DNA of 64,000 nt from JABDIP01 sp965227455 (lineage in GTDB: Bacteria > Pseudomonadota > Alphaproteobacteria > DSM-16000 > Inquilinaceae), in NCBI GenBank assembly GCA_965227455.1, contig OZ245752.1, positions 3,534,001-3,598,000 of the forward strand, in the 5' to 3' direction. This document shows positions 54,775 to 64,000 of this stretch, piece after piece. The stretch's first letter is position 1. Each line of letters begins with the position of its first letter. The notes under the pieces are model-generated. The model saw nothing but the letters and a program-made list of their open reading frames with translations. It was not told the DNA's origin and ran no database searches. Both the position numbers and the translations under genes were made by a program.

Positions 54775-56040
54775 CTAGACGTCCAGCAGGATGCGCTGCG
54801 GGTCTTCGATGAAATCCTTGACCCGGACCAGGAAGGTCACCGCCTCGCGGCCGTCGATGATGCGATGGTCGTAGCTGAGCGCCACATACATCATCGGTCG
54901 CACCTCGACCTTGTCGCCGATGGCCATGGGCCGCTTCTGGATCTTGTGCATGCCAAGAATGCCGGATTGCGGCGGGTTGAGGATCGGCGTCGACAGCAGC
55001 GATCCGAACACGCCGCCATTGGTGACGGTGAAGGTGCCGCCGGTCAGCTCCGCCATGGAGAGCTTACCGTCGCGGGCGCGGCCGCCGAGATCGGCGATGC
55101 CGGATTCGACCTCGGCGAAGCTGAGCTGGTCGGCGTCGCGCAGCACCGGCACGACGAGTCCGTTCGGCGTGCTGACCGCGACGCCGATGTCGTAGTAGTT
55201 CTTGTAGACAAGCTCGTCGCCATCGATCTCGGCATTGACCGCCGGCAGCTCCTTCAGCGCCGCGATGCAGGCTTTGACGAAGAACGACATGAAGCCGAGC
55301 TTGATGCCGTGCTTCTTCTCGAAGCTCTCCTTGTAGTGGCCGCGCACCTCCATGAGGTTGGTCATGTCCACCTCGTTGAAGGTGGTCAGCATGGCGGCTG
55401 TGTTCTGGGCCTGCTTCAGCCGCGCCGCGATGGTCTTGCGCAGCTTGGTCATGCGGACCCGCTCTTCGCGGTCCTTCTTCGGACGCTCCGCACTGTCGGG
55501 GCGCTGGAATGCCGGCACCTCGATCACGGCCGGCTCGGCATTGCTGACCGGGGCCGCCACCGAAACCGGAGCCGCCACGGGCGGGCTGGTGGCGCTTTCC
55601 ATGAAGGCCAGCACGTCGCCCTTGGTGATACGCCCGTCCTTGCCGGTGCCGTTGATCTTCGAGGCGTCCAGATTGTTCTCGGCGATCAGCTTGGCCGCCG
55701 CCGGCATCACCTGTGCGGCACCGTCCACCGCCGCGGGCGCCGCGGCAGGCTCGGCTGCCGGTGCCTCGGCCTTGGCGGCGGGCGCGGGAGATGCCGCGGC
55801 ACCGCCGGCGCCCAGGACGCCCAGGATCGCGCCGACCTCGACCGTGTCGCCGGCCTCGACCTTGATCTCCGACAGGGTGCCGGCCTCGGTCGCGTTGACC
55901 TCCAGCGTGACCTTGTCGGTCTCCAGCTCGACCAGCGCCTCGTCGCGGGCGACCGGGTCGCCGACCTGCTTCAGCCATTGCGCGACCGTCGCTTCGGACA
56001 CGGATTCGCCGAGTGCTGGGACCACGATTTCGATGCTCAT
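54775..56040 (-). CDS. sucB: Dihydrolipoyllysine succinyltransferase, E2 of 2-oxoglutarate dehydrogenase
   Basis: 421 residues. Lipoyl domain with the modified Lys43 in ELETDKVTLE, an Ala/Pro linker, the peripheral subunit-binding domain (VMPAAAKLIAENNLDASKIN) and the catalytic domain ending LSYDHRIIDGREAVTFLVRV. A single lipoyl domain is usual for this enzyme. It follows sucA by 74 bases. Confidence 0.97.
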   Translation of the reverse strand: MSIEIVVPALGESVSEATVAQWLKQVGDPVARDEALVELETDKVTLEVNATEAGTLSEIKVEAGDTVEVGAILGVLGAGGAAASPAPAAKAEAPAAEPAAAPAAVDGAAQVMPAAAKLIAENNLDASKINGTGKDGRITKGDVLAFMESATSPPVAAPVSVAAPVSNAEPAVIEVPAFQRPDSAERPKKDREERVRMTKLRKTIAARLKQAQNTAAMLTTFNEVDMTNLMEVRGHYKESFEKKHGIKLGFMSFFVKACIAALKELPAVNAEIDGDELVYKNYYDIGVAVSTPNGLVVPVLRDADQLSFAEVESGIADLGGRARDGKLSMAELTGGTFTVTNGGVFGSLLSTPILNPPQSGILGMHKIQKRPMAIGDKVEVRPMMYVALSYDHRIIDGREAVTFLVRVKDFIEDPQRILLDV

Positions 56041-56114
56041 CGCCGCTACCTTTTGCGTTGCAGCCCGTTCCGGCTGCGTATTGGGACGGTGTTCCGACTA
56101 CCGGGTCAAGGGCT

Positions 56115-58985
<2,871 letters not shown>

Positions 58986-59105
58986 GATGTCTATGGGCGG
59001 GCGTAAGCGGCCCGCATCCCTCCACGTTCAGGTGCCGACTTGGCCGCCGCATTGCTCAAGCGCGACGGCAAGTCCGCAGCTCTCTTAGTCGCCCCGAAAA
59101 AGCTA

Positions 59106-59981
59106 CTAACCCTTTAATGCCTTCAACATCGTACTGCCAAGGCTGGCCGGGCTGTCGGCAAGATGGATCCCGGCCGATTTCATGGCCTCCATCTTGTCGC
59201 CCGCACCGCCTTTGCCGCCGGCGATGATCGCCCCGGCATGTCCCATGCGCCGGCCCGGCGGGGCCGTCACGCCGGCGATGAAGCCGGCCACCGGCTTCTT
59301 CACCTTCGACTGCTTCAGGAACGCCGCGGCCTCCTCTTCGGCACTGCCGCCGATCTCGCCGATCATGATGATCGCCTCGGTCTCGTCATCGCCCAGGAAC
59401 AGATCCAGGCAGTCGATGAAATTGGTGCCGTTGACCGGATCGCCGCCGATGCCGATGCAGGTCGACTGACCAAGACCGGCGGCCGTGGTCTGCGCCACCG
59501 CTTCGTATGTAAGCGTGCCCGAGCGGCTGACAATGCCGATCTTGCCGGGCTGGTGGATATGCCCCGGCATGATGCCGATCTTGCATTGTTCCGGCGTGAT
59601 GACGCCGGGGCAGTTGGGGCCGACCAGCCGGGTCGCGGAGCCTTCCAGGGCGCGCTTGACCCGCACCATGTCCAATACCGGAATGCCCTCGGTGATGCAG
59701 ACGGCCAGCCCGATCCCGGCGTCGATGGCCTCGAGGATGGCATCGGCGGCGAAGGGCGGCGGCACGTAGATCGCCGTGGCGTCGGCGCCGGTCTCCGCGA
59801 CCGCCTCGGCCACGGTGTCGAACACCGGCAGGTCGAGATGGCTGGTGCCGCCCTTGCCCGGCGTCACGCCGCCAACCATCGCGGTGCCGTAGGCGATCGC
59901 CTGCTCGGAATGGAAGGTGCCCTGGGCGCCGGTGAAGCCCTGGCAGATGACCTTCGTGTCGCTGTTGACCAGGACTGCCAT
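59106..59981 (-). CDS. sucD: Succinyl-CoA ligase subunit alpha
   Basis: 291 residues. CoA-binding N-terminus (QGFTGAQGTFHSEQAIAYGT), VGPNCPGVITPEQCKIGIMP and the phosphorylated His in GAPPGRRMGHAGAI-like PPGRRMGHAGAIIAGG. The ATG overlaps the sucC stop (TAATG), which shows tight coupling of the two subunits. Length is normal. Confidence 0.97.
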   Translation of the reverse strand: MAVLVNSDTKVICQGFTGAQGTFHSEQAIAYGTAMVGGVTPGKGGTSHLDLPVFDTVAEAVAETGADATAIYVPPPFAADAILEAIDAGIGLAVCITEGIPVLDMVRVKRALEGSATRLVGPNCPGVITPEQCKIGIMPGHIHQPGKIGIVSRSGTLTYEAVAQTTAAGLGQSTCIGIGGDPVNGTNFIDCLDLFLGDDETEAIIMIGEIGGSAEEEAAAFLKQSKVKKPVAGFIAGVTAPPGRRMGHAGAIIAGGKGGAGDKMEAMKSAGIHLADSPASLGSTMLKALKG

Positions 59982-61177
59982 TACGCCGCCTCCTTCACCG
60001 CTTTGACGATCTTTTCCGCGGCGTCGGCCAGATTGTCGGCCGATTTGATCGGCAGACCGGATTCGCTGAGGATCTTCTTGCCCAGCTCCACATTGGTGCC
60101 TTCCAGCCGGACCACCAGCGGCACGTGCAGGCTAACCTCCCGCGCCGCCGCGACCACGCCCTCGGCGATCACGTCGCAGCGCATGATGCCGCCGAAGATG
60201 TTGACCAGAATGCCCTCAACATTGGCGTCGGAGAGGATCAGCTTGAAGGCCGTCGTCACCCGCTCGCGGGTGGCGCCGCCGCCAACATCCAGGAAGTTGG
60301 CCGGCTCGCCGCCATAGAGCTTGATGATGTCCATGGTCGCCATGGCCAGCCCGGCGCCGTTCACCATGCAGCCGATGCTGCCGTCCAGCTTGATGTAGTT
60401 GAGCTCGTGCCGGGCGGCCTCCAGCTCGGCCGGATCCTCCTCGGTCTCGTCGCGCAGCTCCTCAATATCCTTGTGGCGGAACAGCGCGTTGTCGTCGAAG
60501 TTCATTTTGGCGTCCAAGGCGATGACCTCGCCGGCGCCGGTCACCACCAGTGGGTTGACCTCGACCAGGGAGGCATCCAGCGCGGTGAACGCCTTGTAGA
60601 GCGACATCAGCAGCTTGACCGCGCTGCGCACCTGGGTGCCCTCGAGCCCCAGCGCGAAGGCGATGCGGCGAGCGTGGAAGGGCTGCATGCCGGTTGCGGG
60701 GTCGATCGGCAGGGTGATGATCTTCTCCGGGGTCTTCTCGGCCACCTCCTCGATATCCATGCCACCCTCGGTGGAGGCGATCACGGTGATGCGGCTGGTG
60801 GCACGGTCGACCAGGAAGGAGAGGTAGAGCTCGCGCTGGATGTCGCAGCCATCCTCGATATAGATACGGCGGACCTCCTTGCCGGCGGGACCGGTCTGCT
60901 TGGTCACCAGCACCGCGCCCAGCATCTCCTTGGCCTCGTCGCGCACATCCTCGGTCGACTTGACCACCCGGACGCCGCCCTTGCCCTGTTCGTTGCCCTT
61001 GAACCGCCCGGCGCCGCGGCCGCCGGCATGGATCTGGGATTTCACCACCCAGACCGGACCGCCCAGATCCTTGGCCACGTCCTCGGCTTCCTTCGGGGTG
61101 TACGCAACACCGCCGCGCGGCACGGCGACGCCGTACTCCCGCAACAGGCTTTTGGCCTGGTATTCGTGGATGTTCAT
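59981..61177 (-). CDS. sucC: Succinyl-CoA ligase subunit beta
   Basis: 398 residues. Starts MNIHEYQAKSLLREYGVAVP, has the ATP-grasp motif VVKSQIHAGGRGAGRFKG and the CoA-ligase part NIFGGIMRCDVIAEGVV near the end. The ATG at 61177 is the family start; a longer open frame upstream is in the leader. A candidate promoter lies 58-85 bases upstream. Confidence 0.97.
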   Translation of the reverse strand: MNIHEYQAKSLLREYGVAVPRGGVAYTPKEAEDVAKDLGGPVWVVKSQIHAGGRGAGRFKGNEQGKGGVRVVKSTEDVRDEAKEMLGAVLVTKQTGPAGKEVRRIYIEDGCDIQRELYLSFLVDRATSRITVIASTEGGMDIEEVAEKTPEKIITLPIDPATGMQPFHARRIAFALGLEGTQVRSAVKLLMSLYKAFTALDASLVEVNPLVVTGAGEVIALDAKMNFDDNALFRHKDIEELRDETEEDPAELEAARHELNYIKLDGSIGCMVNGAGLAMATMDIIKLYGGEPANFLDVGGGATRERVTTAFKLILSDANVEGILVNIFGGIMRCDVIAEGVVAAAREVSLHVPLVVRLEGTNVELGKKILSESGLPIKSADNLADAAEKIVKAVKEAA

Positions 61178-61234
61178 GTTGTCCCGTGTGATTGGTCGCG
61201 TGACGGGTCGCCGGCTAATGGCCGCTGCGGGCGC

Positions 61235-61262
61235 ACAATAGCACCCCTTTGACCCGGGGCAA
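61235..61262 (-). promoter_or_regulatory. Candidate promoter of sucCDAB
   Basis: On the minus strand TTGCCC (61257-61262) and TATTGT (61235-61240) are spaced by 16 bases, about 58 bases before the sucC start. The fit to the sigma-70 consensus is fair and no better pair is seen in the 133-base gap. Confidence 0.45.
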
Positions 61263-61310
61263 CCGTGGAACGCAGCGCGTTCGCCGCACGGATGGTCAAA
61301 CCGCCGCGAT

Positions 61311-62450
61311 CTAGTTGGGAAGCGGGCTTGGCTCCTGTTGACCGCCGTCCACCGGGGCGTCGATCCGCACCCCGGCTCGAAAAGCATTGAACCGCGCGAC
61401 GATGGTCTCCAGCGACGCGTCGTAGAGATCGTCGATCCCGATGCGGACCGCACCGTCCCGGAGGCCGGCCGGCAACGTGCCATCGCGCGATATCCCGTCG
61501 TGGCGCGCGATGAAGACTATGCGCCTGTCTTTGCCGTCGTCCGACTCCGGCAGGTCGTCGATCTCCGGTTCCGAGACCAGCTCCCATCGCCAACGTCGCC
61601 GCTGCCCCTCGCACACAATGACGAGCCCGGAGGCGTCGAAAATCATCTGGTTGGCAGCTATCGGGAGCCTTCGCAGCCAAATCCAAAGATCGTAGGCGGC
61701 AAATCCGATCAGCAAGGTCAGGGGCACCCGCTGCGACATAGGGTCGATCCAATAGCTGACGAACGCGTCCCATCCCCTTGTGAGGCCGGCAACGCCCGCT
61801 GAGACGCCCCAGACAATCACCACCCCCACCAGCGCCGCGGTCGCCGCGTTCATGGTCTTCTCCCGGCGACTGAATTGATCGGCGAGATTGAACCGTGTGC
61901 TCGAGATCGGCGCATCCGATGCGTCCACTGTCTCCCGTCCCATGGCGCGATCGCGGTATGCGGCCAGCTGTTCCGCGATCTCTTCAGGTGAAGCAAGACA
62001 ATTGCCAATCAGCCGCCGTCGCTGGGAACCCTTGCGAATGACCACCCGCTCACCGATCAGTCGGCCGGCCAGCCCGGACCGCGTTTCAATGGCGAAGTCG
62101 CCGAGCTTGCTCCAGGTCCAGCGCTCCCGCCGTCCGGCCTGGGTCAGGGTCAGCCCGTCGCGATCGAGGATAAGGGCATCGCTATCCGCCGGCCGGGGCA
62201 TCGCCAGGAGAGCAGCCACCGCCGCGGCAAGCACGCCGAGGGACGCGGGCACTGCGGCCTGCGCGATCGCCCAGTCGAGCCAAATCGCGACCACCGCGAG
62301 CGCCGCGGGGCCGGCAAAAGCGAAAGCCATCCAAAGGACCGTGCGCAGCGCGGCGGCTTCCGGGTCAGGGCGAAAGACAATGCCGGGGGCGCCTGCGACT
62401 GGCATCTCTCCAGAGGGGCCAGCGGTTACATCCAAATCCGTCTGATTCAC
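61311..62450 (-). CDS. Uncharacterised membrane protein, 379 residues
   Basis: A GTG at 62450 follows GGTCGGGAC. Two hydrophobic pairs are visible (about residues 37-85 and 203-250), each followed by a soluble domain that starts with a similar strand pattern (LILDRDGLTLTQAGRRERWTWSKL and MIFDASGLVIVCEGQRRRWRW), so the protein seems to be an internal duplication of a two-helix plus PH-like domain unit. Function unknown. It lies between the VOC gene and sucC on the same strand. Confidence 0.7.
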   Translation of the reverse strand: MNQTDLDVTAGPSGEMPVAGAPGIVFRPDPEAAALRTVLWMAFAFAGPAALAVVAIWLDWAIAQAAVPASLGVLAAAVAALLAMPRPADSDALILDRDGLTLTQAGRRERWTWSKLGDFAIETRSGLAGRLIGERVVIRKGSQRRRLIGNCLASPEEIAEQLAAYRDRAMGRETVDASDAPISSTRFNLADQFSRREKTMNAATAALVGVVIVWGVSAGVAGLTRGWDAFVSYWIDPMSQRVPLTLLIGFAAYDLWIWLRRLPIAANQMIFDASGLVIVCEGQRRRWRWELVSEPEIDDLPESDDGKDRRIVFIARHDGISRDGTLPAGLRDGAVRIGIDDLYDASLETIVARFNAFRAGVRIDAPVDGGQQEPSPLPN

Positions 62451-62570
62451 GTCCCGACCTCCCGCAAGGCGCGGATCGGCAGGCGGATCGCCTGTCCGTG
62501 CGATACGGGATGCCGCATCGGCGCGATGAGTGGCGCAGAGCGATCGTGCCGGCGCGTGAATAAGATTGGC

Positions 62571-62978
62571 TTAATGCAGCCCGGGTACCCGGATCGCGAT
62601 CTCCAACAGGTTCTCGTCGGGGTCGTAGATGTAGACGGATTCCAGGGGGCCGGTGGCGCCGGTACGCCGCACCGGTCCCTCGATCACCGACACGCCGCAA
62701 TCCTCCAGATGCGCCAGGATCTCGCCCATCGGCGTTTCGGTCAGCAGGCAGAGATCGGCTGAGCCTGGCGTCGCATGGCGCACATTGGGGTCGATCACCT
62801 GCCCCGAGATGTGCAGGTTCAGCTTCTGGCGGCCGAACATCAGGGCCCAGCGGCCCGGCTGGAACTCCTCGGCCGTCATGCCGAGCACGGTCTCGTAGAA
62901 CCGGCGGGTCGCCTCCAGGTCGCGCACGGTGAGGACCAGATGGTCCAGTGCGGCGACCCGGATCGGCGGTCCCGCCAT
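62571..62978 (-). CDS. VOC family (glyoxalase/dioxygenase-fold) protein
   Basis: 135 residues. ALDHLVLTVRDLEATRRFYETVLGM is the typical start with one metal-binding His, FGRQKLNLHIS the middle and a terminal SVYIYDPDENLLEIAI with the Glu ligand. The group includes lactoylglutathione lyases and related proteins. It starts 11 bases after mdh ends and may be cotranscribed with it. Confidence 0.85.
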   Translation of the reverse strand: MAGPPIRVAALDHLVLTVRDLEATRRFYETVLGMTAEEFQPGRWALMFGRQKLNLHISGQVIDPNVRHATPGSADLCLLTETPMGEILAHLEDCGVSVIEGPVRRTGATGPLESVYIYDPDENLLEIAIRVPGLH

Positions 62979-62988
62979 GGCCGCGGCC

Positions 62989-63948
62989 CTAGAGCTCGGC
63001 CAGCATCTTCTCGGTGACCTCGACCAGTCCGCGCACCGCGGCGACCGACTTGTCGAACATGGCCTGCTCGTCGGCGGCCAGCTCGATCTCGACGATGCGC
63101 TCGACGCCGCCGGCGCCGATCACCACCGGCACGCCCACATAGATACCGTCGACGCCGTATTGCCCGGTCAGATAGGCGGCGCAGGGCAGCAGGCGCTTCT
63201 TGTCCTTCAGATACGCCTCGGCCATGGCGATGGCCGAGGAGGCCGGAGCATAGAAGGCGGAGCCGGTCTTCAGCAGGCCGACGATCTCCGCCCCGCCGTC
63301 GCGGGTGCGCTGGACGATGGCATCGAGCTTCTCCTGGCTGGTCCAGCCCATCTTCACCAGATCCGGCAGCGGGATGCCGGCGACGGTGGAATAGCGCACC
63401 AGCGGCACCATGGTGTCGCCATGGCCGCCCAGCACGAAGGCGGTGACGTCCTCGACCGAGACGTCGAACTCCTCGGCCAGGAAATAGCGGAAGCGGGCGG
63501 AATCCAGCACGCCGGCCATGCCGACCACGCGCGCGTCCGGGAAGCCGGTCACCTTCCGCATGACGCCGACCATGGCGTCCAGCGGGTTGGTGATGACAAT
63601 GACGAAGGCGTCCGGGCAATGCTGTTTCAGGCCCTCGCCGACGCTCTTCATCACCTTGGTGTTGATGCCGATCAGATCGTCGCGGCTCATGCCGGGCTTG
63701 CGCGCCACCCCGGCGGTGACGATCACCACGTCGGCGCCCGCCAGCAGGGAGTAGTCGCTGCCGCCGCCATAGGCGGCGTCGAAGCCCTCCACCGGCGAGG
63801 CCTGCGCAAGGTCCAGCCCCTTGCCGTCCGGAATGCCTTCGGCGATGTCGAACAGGACGACGTCGCCCAGTTCCTTCATGCCGGCCAGCAAAGCGAGCGT
63901 TCCACCGATCTGGCCGGCACCGACCAGGGCGATCTTCTTGCGTGCCAT
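62989..63948 (-). CDS. mdh: Malate dehydrogenase
   Basis: 319 residues from the second of two close ATGs; the first is 6 bases upstream at 63954. The MARKKIALVGAGQIGGTLA start binds NAD, DLAQASPVEGFDAAYGG and VIVTAGVARKPGMSRDDLI follow, and GGHGDTMVPLVRYSTVAGI holds the catalytic His. This is the LDH-like alphaproteobacterial type. GAGGGA spaced 6 bases before the second ATG supports it. It leads the TCA block on the minus strand. Confidence 0.96.
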   Translation of the reverse strand: MARKKIALVGAGQIGGTLALLAGMKELGDVVLFDIAEGIPDGKGLDLAQASPVEGFDAAYGGGSDYSLLAGADVVIVTAGVARKPGMSRDDLIGINTKVMKSVGEGLKQHCPDAFVIVITNPLDAMVGVMRKVTGFPDARVVGMAGVLDSARFRYFLAEEFDVSVEDVTAFVLGGHGDTMVPLVRYSTVAGIPLPDLVKMGWTSQEKLDAIVQRTRDGGAEIVGLLKTGSAFYAPASSAIAMAEAYLKDKKRLLPCAAYLTGQYGVDGIYVGVPVVIGAGGVERIVEIELAADEQAMFDKSVAAVRGLVEVTEKMLAEL

Positions 63949-64000
63949 CTGCATTCCCTCAAGCCTGGATTGGACTCGCCCGGAATCGGCTCCCCTGCGC

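Overview
The window is GC-rich DNA (roughly two-thirds GC by eye) from an alphaproteobacterium, most likely a Rhodospirillales-type lineage. The signs are the F1 ATP synthase operon atpHAGDC without F0 genes, the TCA block mdh-sucCD-sucAB-lpdA, the pair DUF484-xerC, priA with a transaldolase-like aldolase, and proB/proA linked to obgE, nadD, rsfS and rlmH. No plasmid or phage backbone is visible. The genome assignment is inference from gene content and order.

Region by region. 1-8.65 kb: a complete-looking cytochrome cd1 nitrite reductase (nirS) gene with the heme d1 assembly genes nirE-C-F-D-L-G-H-J and the start of nirN, all on the minus strand, behind a perfect FNR/DNR-type palindrome. 8.7-9.5 kb: an IS6-family insertion sequence whose transposase has an in-frame stop, then tRNA-Ser(CGA). 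9.9-18.5 kb: a DMT permease, then rplU-rpmA-obgE-proB, two tiny related membrane proteins, and proA-nadD-rsfS-rlmH. nadD appears to use a non-AUG start. 18.8-21 kb: two secreted proteins, an EF-hand protein and a beta-propeller with poly-aspartate ends. 21.1-28.4 kb: gpmI, envC-like, ctpA, divergent polysaccharide deacetylase and rppH in one run, then two tandem extensin-like lipoproteins. 28.45-28.6 kb: a palindromic repeat. 29.1-34.3 kb: atpHAGDC, minus strand.

34.3-43.1 kb is an accessory block lying between priA and atpH, which are neighbours in many alphaproteobacteria. Its left part (about 34.4-36.6 kb) is visibly poorer in GC. It carries a tightly coupled pair (a RuvC/RNase H-like small protein and a eukaryotic-type Ser/Thr kinase) and a convergent zinc-ribbon protein whose stop codon interlocks with that of the kinase. 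The rest holds small cytochromes c, a fatty-acid desaturase, a 2-oxoglutarate-type oxygenase, a GDSL esterase, a diheme cytochrome c and a cytochrome c'.

43.1-50.5 kb: priA, the aldolase, DUF484, xerC, a phosphotransferase and an MFS permease. 50.5-50.6 kb: a second copy of the palindromic repeat. 50.7-64 kb: lpdA, sucB, sucA, sucD, sucC and mdh on the minus strand, with a flavodoxin-like protein, a Sel1-type lipoprotein, a LysM/NlpC-type hydrolase, a membrane protein and a VOC protein between them.

The genes together describe a respiring organism with a full TCA segment and F1 ATPase that can reduce nitrite to NO by the heme cd1 route. The most likely undescribed element is the kinase/RuvC-like/zinc-ribbon module at 34.5-36.3 kb. 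Its function cannot be read from the sequence; antiphage defence is one hypothesis only.
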